Positions 44,108 to 52,618 of a stretch of 64,000 nucleotides of DNA are shown in pieces (the first letter of the stretch is position 1; every line of letters begins with the position of its first letter). The notes under the pieces are model-generated. The model had not been told where the DNA came from and ran no database searches. It saw nothing but the letters and a program-made list of their open reading frames with translations. Made by a program: the position numbers and the translations under genes. Source of the stretch: Bacteroidia bacterium (GTDB taxonomy: Bacteria > Bacteroidota > Bacteroidia > Chitinophagales > UBA2359); assembly GCA_030427245.1 (NCBI GenBank), contig JAUHXA010000022.1, positions 31,759-95,758 on the forward strand, written 5' to 3'.

Positions 44108-46621
44108 TTATTCCACAACTACTTTCTTCAATCCCACACCCTTATCCGTTCTCACCTCTAGCATATAAATGCCTTGTGGATGTCCTTTGAGGTTGATTGT
44201 CTGTTCGTTGGTATTGAAGTGATTGTCGCTGAATTGTGCTACTACTTGTCCCACATTGTTGAATACTCGAATCTCCAAGTCCTTGACATTTTCTTTCAAT
44301 TTCAAATTGAATACACCCGTTGAAGGGTTTGGGAAAACGTGAAAATCCAATGTATAGTAGTCGTCAATATTACTCAACACAGAACCATCAATCGGTTTGC
44401 TGGAAAAAGTAATGAAATTGGCTGCAACTATCAATTCGGGATTGAAACCATCTTCGCAATCGTCACAGGTCACGCCTGAAATACAATTTGGATTATTCGT
44501 GTGGCAGTTGTCAACATAGTCTTCGTCAAAAATATAACCAATTTCTACTTGATCCTCCAAAATAAAAGGAGTCATATCAAAATCAAACCAAGGCGCAATA
44601 GCTCCCGGACACCAGCCTGCTCGGTCGTGAAACCATGTTCCGTTTTGAGGCTGACAGCTATCTGGATTGGGATTGCAGTCTAGCCAATTGTGTTGTTCAA
44701 AAGTTTGTACACCATTGACCCAAATATGATGGGTATCATCGTGAAATTCTGCGGCATTGTCCGTATTGTTGTCGCCCCAACCGTGTCCAGTCGAAACCAA
44801 TTTGAGCTTGGCACCAAAGGTATTGTTATCAAAAAGAACCGTTGCAGGTTCAACCGGTTGAAGATTTGCAGGGTCGCCGAAAGGAAAGCTTTGATTCCAC
44901 AAAATATCAATTTTGCTGTATTTGTGAAGCGGTGTTCCTGCTCTGTAATTGAGGGTTAAGCTGTACAAATACCCATTATCGAAAGTTGGATATTTGATGC
45001 GAAAAGCGATTTTGCCATGCAAAATAGAAGCGTAATCACTTAAATCTACAAATGATTCGCAGGCTGAACTATATGGAGTAATGTATCGAATAATTTCCAC
45101 CCATTTGCCATCGTGTCCTTTTGCTTCAATGTGAGCGACTCTATCCCATTCGCCACAGCCACCTGGAGGACAATCTAATTCCAACTTCGCAATGATTTCG
45201 TCAAACGCACCTACATGAGCAGGCAATTCTGCCTCAATTGTTGCTTCGGATATTCCTGTATTTAGCAAGACTCTATCTACAGCTTTGACCTCGACATCAA
45301 TCGCTTGATTGACCAAATTGAAGTCGGTAGCTGTTGTTGCAGCAGCACCATAATTGTTGGTTGCTACCACATTCAGGGTATAAAACCCATGAGCAGGAGG
45401 CATCCACCAAGCTGTAAAATGATTGTTTCGCCAATCGGTTGGATAGATTGTTTCCCCATTGATTTCAAATCGAACTTCTTCTACATCAAACAATTCTCGG
45501 TAAGTAATATCCACAATTGCCGACAATAAAATAGGAGTAACATCAGGTGCATAAACCAAACCTCCTACTGGACTGCGAACATCAATATCTGCAACATGTG
45601 TTTGAGGATCTAACACAACAAAGGTATTCCTCAATGCCTCAGCAGCATCGTAAGTAACATCTCCTGCTTGACTTGCTTCGATTATCACTTCACCCGCTTC
45701 TCCCGTCAAAGTAACCACATTACCGTCAATGGTAGCAGGGCCAGACACGATTGCATAACTTACAGGCAAGCCAGAACTTGCAGCTCCTTCCAATTCAAAA
45801 GGTTCACTTATCGTCAACTTGGTCGTAATTTGAGGGAAGGTAATCGCTTGAAAACCCAAATCCAATTCTCCTCCAAAGTTGGAGCTACTGCCTGTCAAAG
45901 AAAAACCAATCAAGTCCGCATCTCTTTCACCATTGCCGATTTCGCATTTCAGCTTTGAAATAGAGGTATTGTCTGCATCAGGAAGTCCTTGATTAAATTT
46001 GTAATACAATTCCAAATTGTCTTCTGTTCCCTGCAATTCACTGGCAATCATACTGTGAATTTCAGACTCAGACAAAGCTTTACTCCATAGCGATACTTCG
46101 TCTGCACGTCCTCCAAAGTAAAAATTGAGGTTGCCCAATATGCTTCTACCCACTGTAAAAGGAATGGTAGTGTCAGTGATTCTACCCGAAGCATTGGAAC
46201 GCCCTTTTTCTACACCGTTGATATACAAAATAATTGCAGATCCTGTATAAACCCAAGTGAAATGTTGCCACGATTCAGGAGCAACACTGAAAGGAGGAGC
46301 AACATATTCATACAGTGTTCCATTCGAATTTTGGAAACGACATTCGATAACTCCATCATCCAACTGTATCAAATAAAATCCACTGTTTGCTCCTCTGATG
46401 CCCAACATGCCTTGACCATACTCCAATGCATCTGTGTACATCCATCCTGCCATCGTAATACCTTCAGCGTTGGCAATATAGGAAGAACCGTTGTCCAACC
46501 GAACATAATCGTCCTGTCGGTCGAAATGTAGATACTGGTCGGATTGGGCTTGAAGAAAAGGAGTTTGAAATAAAAGAATCAGAAAAGCAGTTAATTGAAG
46601 AATTGTGTAAAGTTTTTTCAT
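44108..46621 (-). CDS. T9SS-exported LamG and peptide-N-glycosidase F-type protein
   Basis: An 837-residue secreted protein. Signal peptide MKKLYTILQLTAFLILLFQTPFLQAQ; LamG/concanavalin-like domain (about 30-215; QYLHFDRQDDYVRLDNGSSY, SWQHFTWVYTGSAIILYINGV); Ig-like linker; then a PNGase F-like region (about 445-745) with CPPGGCGEWDRVAHIEAK, ITPYSSACESFVDLSDY and TGHGWGDNNTDNAAEFHDDTHHIWVNG; and a T9SS sorting domain (FHVFPNPSTGVFNLKLKE, GIYMLEVRTDKGVGLKKVVVE). PNGase F releases whole N-glycans from glycoproteins, so this may be a surface glycan-stripping enzyme; activity is unproven. It starts with ATG directly after a repeated palindromic leader. Confidence 0.82.
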   Translation of the reverse strand: MKKLYTILQLTAFLILLFQTPFLQAQSDQYLHFDRQDDYVRLDNGSSYIANAEGITMAGWMYTDALEYGQGMLGIRGANSGFYLIQLDDGVIECRFQNSNGTLYEYVAPPFSVAPESWQHFTWVYTGSAIILYINGVEKGRSNASGRITDTTIPFTVGRSILGNLNFYFGGRADEVSLWSKALSESEIHSMIASELQGTEDNLELYYKFNQGLPDADNTSISKLKCEIGNGERDADLIGFSLTGSSSNFGGELDLGFQAITFPQITTKLTISEPFELEGAASSGLPVSYAIVSGPATIDGNVVTLTGEAGEVIIEASQAGDVTYDAAEALRNTFVVLDPQTHVADIDVRSPVGGLVYAPDVTPILLSAIVDITYRELFDVEEVRFEINGETIYPTDWRNNHFTAWWMPPAHGFYTLNVVATNNYGAAATTATDFNLVNQAIDVEVKAVDRVLLNTGISEATIEAELPAHVGAFDEIIAKLELDCPPGGCGEWDRVAHIEAKGHDGKWVEIIRYITPYSSACESFVDLSDYASILHGKIAFRIKYPTFDNGYLYSLTLNYRAGTPLHKYSKIDILWNQSFPFGDPANLQPVEPATVLFDNNTFGAKLKLVSTGHGWGDNNTDNAAEFHDDTHHIWVNGVQTFEQHNWLDCNPNPDSCQPQNGTWFHDRAGWCPGAIAPWFDFDMTPFILEDQVEIGYIFDEDYVDNCHTNNPNCISGVTCDDCEDGFNPELIVAANFITFSSKPIDGSVLSNIDDYYTLDFHVFPNPSTGVFNLKLKENVKDLEIRVFNNVGQVVAQFSDNHFNTNEQTINLKGHPQGIYMLEVRTDKGVGLKKVVVE

Positions 46622-46722
46622 CTGTTTATTTTTTCTTTTTGAAGGTCAGATGGAACTTATCATAAACTAAATAATCATTTCCTTCTGTGTTTTAATGATT
46701 ACTTGATCATGGACGTTTCATC
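46619..46722 (-). repeat. Palindromic leader repeat, copy A, ending at a start codon
   Basis: On the plus strand the CAT of the start codon is followed at exactly 26 bp by CAGATGGAAC (46647-46656); the distal arm ends CATGGACGTTTCATC (to 46722). The two arms form an inverted repeat around a CCTTCTGTGTTT-like loop. Copies B (50544-50646) and C (53978-54083) have the same layout; A is the most diverged. A partial extra unit (AAAATGGACGTTT) follows the distal end. Confidence 0.8.
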
Positions 46723-46800
46723 ATAAAATGGACGTTTGTATTAGGTGATATATTTTCGTTTTGAATTGTTAATTTGATTTTCATTCAAAAGGCGATATTT

Positions 46801-46905
46801 GTGTTACAAAAACCAGAGCTAAGTCACTACCTTATCGAAAAATGTAATATAGACGAAGTTACCGATATTTTACATAATTTTTCAATCGTAGAAACCTTAG
46901 CTTGA
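46801..46905 (+). CDS. Possible small ORF in frame before the kinase gene
   Basis: From GTG at 46801 (or TTG at 46774) to TGA at 46903-46905 the frame reads LQKPELSHYLIEKCNIDEVTDILHNFSIVETLA, which looks like genuine protein sequence rather than noise. It is in the same frame as the kinase gene that starts at TTG 46921. It may be a short leader gene, or the kinase's former N-terminus cut off by a nonsense change. No homologue is recognised. Confidence 0.3.
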   Translation: MLQKPELSHYLIEKCNIDEVTDILHNFSIVETLA

Positions 46906-46920
46906 AAAAAAGTCAATGGA

Positions 46921-49518
46921 TTGAATCTCCAATTACATAATGGTGAAAGTATTGAGTTGGCGAGCAAGGCTTTTGCAAGTGGCGGCGAGGGAGATTTATA
47001 CCACATTCTACGCCCTGCAAAGCATCGAAAGAGTGTGGTGAAATTCTACAAAACTACTTATCAAACGATTGAACGCTCCCGAAAAATAGACTACCTCATT
47101 CGTCATGCCCCCAGTTTACACGTTTACAAAGGACATCATTCGCTGATATGGGCACAGCAAAAAGTATTTGACAAAACAGGAAAATTTGTGGGCTTTATGA
47201 TGCCCATAGCAGAAGGAATTTCTTTGGAAAAACTCTGCCATCCCAAAATCCCTTCAAACCTACCTACTGTTTGGCAAAAATTCGACTTCAAACAAAAAGA
47301 TGCGATCAAGTTGCGGCTCAAAATCTGCTTTAATATTGCCGCAGCTCTGTATCAAGTGCACCAGCTTCAACGCTATGTCTTGGTCGACATGAAGCCCGAA
47401 AACATTCTGATCAAACCCAATGGATTGATTTCCATCATTGACATAGATTCTGTCGAAATTGTAGAAAAAAAACGGGTCTTGTTTGCAGCTCCCGTAGCTA
47501 CTCCCGATTATACCCCTTCCGAATATACAAACAACAATTCTTCTAAAACCATTGCCAAAACTTTGCATGGCGATGCCTTTAGTTTAGCAGTCATTTTTTA
47601 CCGATTGTTGATGGGAATTCACCCTTTCACAGGCACCTGCAAACCGCCCTACGACCGATTGGAAACCCTTGCGGAAATGATAGAAAAAGGATTGTACCCA
47701 CACAGTCCGAAATGGCAAAATTACTTTGAGGTCGTGCCTCCACCTCATCAAAAATTTCACAAGTTGCCAACGGATGTAAAACGGCTTTTCCTTCAATGTT
47801 TTGAAGTTGGTTTTACTGCTCCTCAACTTCGCCCAAGTGCTGATGATTGGTGCAAAACATTGGCTACCAATCAAAAAAAAGTTCCTGCTACTCCCCTACC
47901 TTCCAGCTTAATCTCGCTCCCAAAATGGACACCGAACCAACCTTTATCGCTTAAAATTCCAAACATCGAGTTACCAAAAATTGATTTCAGACAGCTTCAA
48001 TTGCTTCAAATACGACCTAAGCGATTGAGTTACAATGAAAAAATATTGAGGCAGCGAATAGAACGAAATTACCAACAACAGATTCAATACCTCAAGGGAA
48101 TGTTGCATAATCTGCAAAACTACTACAAAGAATACGACAAAATCGAACAGGCATTTGTGTTGAAACAAAATCAGCTATTGAAAGACGAACAACTGACCTT
48201 TGACAAGTTGGTACAAACTTTTGAAAAACAAGCCCTTCAATCCGACAAAAATGGGCAACAATTGGCAGAAAAAGAGGAAACCGAGCGCCAAAAATACCAC
48301 ATTCATTTTATGCAAAAAGCCAATGAACTCCTCCAAAAAATGCAGTGGCAGCAGTTGATGTACCAAGCTTTGCAGCAACGCAATACAAGTTTATTGCAAC
48401 AACAATTGCAGAAAATGAAAAGTCATGGTCAACATCAAGTTCAAAGCATTGAAGTAGAATTGCAACAAGAAATCACCTTTCTTCATAATGATTTGCAGGA
48501 GCAAAAGTCCCGACAGTTGAAGCAGTTGGATGAACAGTTGCGGAAAAAGTTGAAACAATTGCAGCAAAAACAGAAAAAGCTCCAAAAAAATCAGACAGCA
48601 GCTTTGGCGATTGCCTCTCAAACTCACCTTCACCCTATCACCCGACAATGGCTGAAAGGTTATACTATCAAGCTACACGCCCATCAGATTTTTGCTGTTA
48701 AACCTCACACTAAAAACGTTTTAGTGAATCAATTGTCGAGATTTGGTATAAACAATGCTGCGGATTTTACACAAGTCAAATCGAATGGGGAAATAATGAA
48801 CTCCAATGGAAAGTGGGTGAAAGTTCCGAAGGTGGGCTTGAAGCGTGCAAAAAATTTGGAACATTGGCGAAATCGTTTGTTGAAGCAAATGCCTCTTCAA
48901 AAAATATTGCCCAACAAAGGTCAATCAGAAGTTCAACGAAAATTTGCACCTCAATTCAGAAGTATTGAACAGTCAATCGCCCAAGAACGCAAACAAAATC
49001 AGCAAAAAAGGCAGAATTTGCTCAACAATTTTGACCGAAAACAGCAGACTTTGCAGCAAAAGATAGAGCGATTGAAAAAAAAGGCAGAAAAGGATAAAAC
49101 ACAGGTGCAACAAAAAACGGAAAAGGAGGTAAATCTGCTTAGGGAGCAGTTTCAACGATTGGCAAAAATGTACACGACTCAGCCCCAAAAAGTGGTTCAG
49201 CAAATCAATAAGAACATAGAACGATATAAAAAAGAACGTGTAAAGAATCAAGAGGCTTCTCGAAAAAAGCAACAAACGATTGGCACTAAATTTCAAAGAG
49301 ACCGTAAAAACCAAGTCCTGCAATTGAAGAATCTGAGTCAGCTGTCTGAACGAGATATCCAAAAATTGAAGCAAAAATTTTACCAAAAATTGCAGCAAAA
49401 CCTACAACAGCATTATTCAAAAATGGAGTATGCCAAGAGTCATCAGGAACAATTGAAGGATTTGATTCAGAAGAAATTATTCGAAATACAGAAGTTGAAA
49501 AGAATATTGGAGGGGTAA
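46921..49518 (+). CDS. Protein kinase with helix-hairpin-helix and long coiled-coil tail
   Basis: An 865-residue protein. The N-terminal kinase domain (about 5-320) has the glycine loop SGGEGDLYHIL, Lys41 in VVKFYK, catalytic loop VLVDMKPENILIK (Asp156) and metal-binding DID (Asp174), then PDYTPSEY, so it looks active. Residues about 375-560 and 660-865 form very Gln/Lys-rich coiled coil. Between them (about 566-650) lies a helix-hairpin-helix-like segment, VNQLSRFGINNAADFTQVKSNG...VPKVGLKRAKNLEHWRNR. This layout resembles kinases of the TerY-type phosphorylation triads (vWA, PP2C phosphatase, kinase), but neither partner is next to it. Start is TTG at 46921, as TGA 46903 blocks extension. 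It lies downstream of a divergent leader-repeat region. Confidence 0.75.
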   Translation: MNLQLHNGESIELASKAFASGGEGDLYHILRPAKHRKSVVKFYKTTYQTIERSRKIDYLIRHAPSLHVYKGHHSLIWAQQKVFDKTGKFVGFMMPIAEGISLEKLCHPKIPSNLPTVWQKFDFKQKDAIKLRLKICFNIAAALYQVHQLQRYVLVDMKPENILIKPNGLISIIDIDSVEIVEKKRVLFAAPVATPDYTPSEYTNNNSSKTIAKTLHGDAFSLAVIFYRLLMGIHPFTGTCKPPYDRLETLAEMIEKGLYPHSPKWQNYFEVVPPPHQKFHKLPTDVKRLFLQCFEVGFTAPQLRPSADDWCKTLATNQKKVPATPLPSSLISLPKWTPNQPLSLKIPNIELPKIDFRQLQLLQIRPKRLSYNEKILRQRIERNYQQQIQYLKGMLHNLQNYYKEYDKIEQAFVLKQNQLLKDEQLTFDKLVQTFEKQALQSDKNGQQLAEKEETERQKYHIHFMQKANELLQKMQWQQLMYQALQQRNTSLLQQQLQKMKSHGQHQVQSIEVELQQEITFLHNDLQEQKSRQLKQLDEQLRKKLKQLQQKQKKLQKNQTAALAIASQTHLHPITRQWLKGYTIKLHAHQIFAVKPHTKNVLVNQLSRFGINNAADFTQVKSNGEIMNSNGKWVKVPKVGLKRAKNLEHWRNRLLKQMPLQKILPNKGQSEVQRKFAPQFRSIEQSIAQERKQNQQKRQNLLNNFDRKQQTLQQKIERLKKKAEKDKTQVQQKTEKEVNLLREQFQRLAKMYTTQPQKVVQQINKNIERYKKERVKNQEASRKKQQTIGTKFQRDRKNQVLQLKNLSQLSERDIQKLKQKFYQKLQQNLQQHYSKMEYAKSHQEQLKDLIQKKLFEIQKLKRILEG

Positions 49519-49541
49519 TAGTTTGTTGCATTTTTTTTTCA

Positions 49542-50546
49542 TTACCATTCCAACACTATTTTCCCAAAATGCTGTCCTGTTTCTTGATAACGAAAAGCAT
49601 CCGCCAACTCTTCAAAACCAAAACTGCGGTCAATCACAGGTTTGAAGCCACTTACATTGATGGCTCTGACCATTGCCTCTTGTGACAAACGACAATCAAC
49701 TGCAACGCCTGTCATGCGTAAGTGTTTGAAAAACAATTTAGGAAAAGTAATTTCGCCCTTTCGACCATTACCGAGAATACCGATAGAAATAATGCTGCCT
49801 CCAATTTTTGCGGCTTCAATAGAATTATACATCGTAGAACCGCCACCAACGTCCAAAACGTGGTCAACGCCTCCACCCGACATTTTAAAAATTGTCTTGC
49901 CCCACCTTGCATCTTCCTTATAATTCACCACCGCCTTTGCCCCCATTTCCTTCAACCTTTGCGCCTTCTCTTCCGAAGAAGTCGTGGCATAAACCGTTGC
50001 ACCTGCTGCCAATGCAATCTGCAAACCAAAAATAGACATACCGCCTGTTCCTTCAATCAAAACCGTATCTCCTGCCTTCAAGTTTCCTTCCGTTACCAAA
50101 CCCCTCCAAGCCGTCAACCCTGCACAAGGAATCGTAGCGGCTTCGGCATAAGTGTAGCCTTCTGGAATAGCCGTTACTGCCTCTGCCGAAACACAAGATT
50201 GTTCGAGCATATAACCGTCTACTGATTCGCCCGAAATAAAGCGGGTTTTGTCCAAAGTCGGTGTTCCTTCCACCCAATTCGGAAAAAACAAAGACATTAC
50301 CTTATCTCCTACTTTCCACTTTGTCACACCTTCGCCCACTCCAATGACCTCACCTGCACCGTCCGACATCGGGACTCGTCCATCCTCCACGGGTATTCCA
50401 CCAACTGCCACCAAATAGTCGTGAAAATTCAAAGAGGTTGCATGCCATTGTACCAATATTTCGTCTGCTTTTGGAGTTGGATTAGGCCTTTCTAAGAGGG
50501 TTAGATTCTCTATGCCACCCGGTTTTTTTACTACTATTGCTTTCAT
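49542..50546 (-). CDS. Zinc-independent medium-chain dehydrogenase, quinone oxidoreductase-like
   Basis: A 334-residue MDR-superfamily oxidoreductase. Typical blocks: SLNFHDYLVAVGG, MSDGAGEVIGVGEGVTKWKVGDKVMSLFFPNW, IPCAGLTAWRGLV and the NAD(P)-binding DTVLIEGTGGMSIFGLQIALAAGATVYATTSSEEKAQRLKEMGAKAVVNY. The cluster of four Cys that binds structural zinc is absent, as in quinone oxidoreductase-like members. The substrate is unknown. The ATG at 50546 directly abuts repeated leader copy B. Confidence 0.85.
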   Translation of the reverse strand: MKAIVVKKPGGIENLTLLERPNPTPKADEILVQWHATSLNFHDYLVAVGGIPVEDGRVPMSDGAGEVIGVGEGVTKWKVGDKVMSLFFPNWVEGTPTLDKTRFISGESVDGYMLEQSCVSAEAVTAIPEGYTYAEAATIPCAGLTAWRGLVTEGNLKAGDTVLIEGTGGMSIFGLQIALAAGATVYATTSSEEKAQRLKEMGAKAVVNYKEDARWGKTIFKMSGGGVDHVLDVGGGSTMYNSIEAAKIGGSIISIGILGNGRKGEITFPKLFFKHLRMTGVAVDCRLSQEAMVRAINVSGFKPVIDRSFGFEELADAFRYQETGQHFGKIVLEW

Positions 50547-50646
50547 CTGTTTATTTTCGTTTTTTGAAGGTCAGATGGAACTTACCATGAATGAAATAAT
50601 CATTTCCCTTTGTGTTTAAATAATTATCTAATCATGGACGTTTCAT
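50544..50646 (-). repeat. Palindromic leader repeat, copy B, ending at a start codon
   Basis: Plus-strand landmarks: CAT of the start codon at 50544-50546, CAGATGGAAC at 50572-50581 (26 bp from the start, as in A and C), loop CCCTTTGTGTTT, distal arm CATGGACGTTTCAT to 50646. It is close to copy C at nearly every base. It sits between two divergent genes. Confidence 0.85.
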
Positions 50647-50946
50647 TTTGTATAAGTAAGGGTAAAAAAATAACTCCTCGTTTTCTTTTGCTAACATACC
50701 CCATCCCCCACCGAGAAATCGGGGCAGGCTTTTCAAAAGGGGAATATTGGTCGATGAGTTATTTTTTCTTTTTTACTAAGCTGATATTTTTACTTTCAAA
50801 TGTAGCACAAAGTTCTAATTAAAATGTGTTGAAAGGTCATTTTTTGTATATTTGCCCCAACTTGTTAAAGCCCCAACCTACTGTCCTGAAAAAGAATTTA
50901 ATTTACTCACGTTTTCTTTCAATGAGTTACAAAGCCTAATCTTTTT
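50647..50946. other. Intergenic region with small hairpin and -7 box
   Basis: No convincing gene. A loose hairpin ACCGA-GAAA-TCGGGG lies at 50710-50724, related to the mini-hairpins at 6564 and 8210. TATATTTG at 50847-50854 fits the -7 consensus for the plus-strand membrane-protein gene at 50947. Confidence 0.45.
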
Positions 50947-51309
50947 ATGGGATACGATTATTATGTTAAGGTGATTGGTAGAATGTTGGTGGGATTGTAT
51001 TTCATCCTTCAATTTGTGTGGCTACTTCTCCATTTAGATGCCGAAAAAGACCGTATGAAGTCTCAAGCAGTTTACTTCCCGATTAAGTTTTTGTTGATTG
51101 CACTTTATAGTATTATCGGGCTGTTTTTTGTGATTGATTTTCATGCTCCTTACGCCGCCGCCTTTGCGATTGGGCTTATCTTGTTTGAAACTTTGATGTT
51201 GGACTCACAAGGACCGCCTCTTACTTTGTATCCCAAAAATTACCGCTTTCATGCTCTCCTTTCCAAAATGGTGCTGATTGCAGCTTGTTTGATGGTGATA
51301 GCGAGGTAG
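50947..51309 (+). CDS. Small integral membrane protein, unknown function
   Basis: A 120-residue protein with about four hydrophobic helices (GRMLVGLYFILQFVWLLLHL, FPIKFLLIALYSIIGLFFVI, YAAAFAIGLILFETLML, LLSKMVLIAACLMVIA). No family is recognised; the size and spacing are reminiscent of DoxX-like four-helix proteins but key motifs are not seen. A promoter box lies about 95 bp upstream. Confidence 0.55.
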   Translation: MGYDYYVKVIGRMLVGLYFILQFVWLLLHLDAEKDRMKSQAVYFPIKFLLIALYSIIGLFFVIDFHAPYAAAFAIGLILFETLMLDSQGPPLTLYPKNYRFHALLSKMVLIAACLMVIAR

Positions 51310-51378
51310 TTTAGTAATTCACAAATAGCATAATTAGTTACTGATTATCAGATAATTAAATTTTTGACTTCACGTATT

Positions 51379-52569
51379 TTAATCAACATATAGAGCCAAT
51401 CCTTTTAAATAATGTCCTTCGGGATGAAACATATTGATGGGATGATCGGCGGGTTGACTTAGGTAATGTAAAATTCGGATTTCTCGCCCTACTTCAATGG
51501 CCGCAGAACGCACTGTATCTTCAAACAATTGTCGCTCAACAACTCCTGAACAAGAAAAGGTAAACAATATTCCTCCCGACTTGATTTGTTTCAATGCCTT
51601 GGCATTCAGTCTTCGGTAGGCTTTCATGGCTCGATGTCTCGCTTTCATACTTTTGGCAAAAGCAGGAGGGTCAAGGACAATAACATCGTAGGATTGTGTA
51701 GGACTGCTTAAAAAAGTCATCACATCATCAGTAAAGGCTTCGTGTTTGGTTTCGTCGAGTCCATTTAGTGCCACATTTTCATTTGTCCAATCAATTGCCT
51801 TTTGAGAACTGTCGACTGAGTGAACCAAAGTAGCTCCTGCCTTCAATGCGTAAACCGAAAAACCGCCCGAATAACAAAAGGTATTCAAAACCGACTTGCC
51901 CTTTACATACTGCGCCAACAACTGACGATTGCTGCGTTGGTCAATGAAAAAACCCGTTTTTTGCCCTTTTTCCCAATCAACTTTGAATAGATGCCCATTT
52001 TCAGAAACGGTGTTTTTTTGCAGTTCGCCGAGCAAGTAGGGATTGATTGAAGTAGAAGTTGAAGTGTTTTCGTTTTTATTCAACACCAACGACTTATCGT
52101 AAACGGCTTTCAGATTTTCTCCCAAAACTTCCTTCAATGCAAGCGTGATGTTTTCTTTTTGTTGGTAAATCCCTATCGAATGTGCCTGCAATACTGCAGT
52201 ACCATGGTAGTAGTCCACAATCAAACCCGAAAGCCCATCCCCTTCTGCATTGACCAAACGAAAAACATTTGTTTCTACATCACTAATTAAGCCAATCGCT
52301 TTGCGGTAATCATACGCATCTTGCAGCTTTCTTTTCCAAAATGAAAAATCAATTGCTTCTTCTTCAAAGGTTAACACACGCACTGCAATGCTGCCTTTCT
52401 TGGAGTAATAACCCGTTGCCAAATGCCGATTTTGTGGAGACCAGACCGAAACAATGTCCCCTTCTTTTGGCTGCCCTTCTATTTTTTGGATGGCTCCCGA
52501 AAAAATCCAAGGATGTCGTCGGTAAACAGCAGATACTTTTGAAGCTTTGAGAGTTATTTTGGAGTACAT
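51379..52569 (-). CDS. rlmI: 23S rRNA (cytosine1962-C5)-methyltransferase-like protein
   Basis: An RlmI/YccW-type rRNA methyltransferase of about 396 residues. A PUA domain starts it (MYSKITLKASKVSAVYRRHPWIFSGAIQKIEG), then the Rossmann methylase: VLNTFCYSGGFSVYALKAGA, VHSVDSSQKAIDWTNEN, YDVIVLDPPAFAKSMKARHRAMKAYRRLN and GGILFTFSCSGVV. I take the ATG at 52569 as start because the PUA homology begins there; an ATG at 52626 would overlap hisS. It follows hisS on the same strand and is probably co-transcribed. Confidence 0.88.
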   Translation of the reverse strand: MYSKITLKASKVSAVYRRHPWIFSGAIQKIEGQPKEGDIVSVWSPQNRHLATGYYSKKGSIAVRVLTFEEEAIDFSFWKRKLQDAYDYRKAIGLISDVETNVFRLVNAEGDGLSGLIVDYYHGTAVLQAHSIGIYQQKENITLALKEVLGENLKAVYDKSLVLNKNENTSTSTSINPYLLGELQKNTVSENGHLFKVDWEKGQKTGFFIDQRSNRQLLAQYVKGKSVLNTFCYSGGFSVYALKAGATLVHSVDSSQKAIDWTNENVALNGLDETKHEAFTDDVMTFLSSPTQSYDVIVLDPPAFAKSMKARHRAMKAYRRLNAKALKQIKSGGILFTFSCSGVVERQLFEDTVRSAAIEVGREIRILHYLSQPADHPINMFHPEGHYLKGLALYVD

Positions 52570-52618
52570 TGGTTGACTTATTGAAATATTGTATTGCAGA
52601 ATCGCTTTATCGTTAGAA

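Noticed and set aside
50610..50822. 70-codon ORF in the gap after leader copy B
   Set aside because: It begins inside the repeat and encodes low-complexity sequence across a hairpin; no homology recognised.
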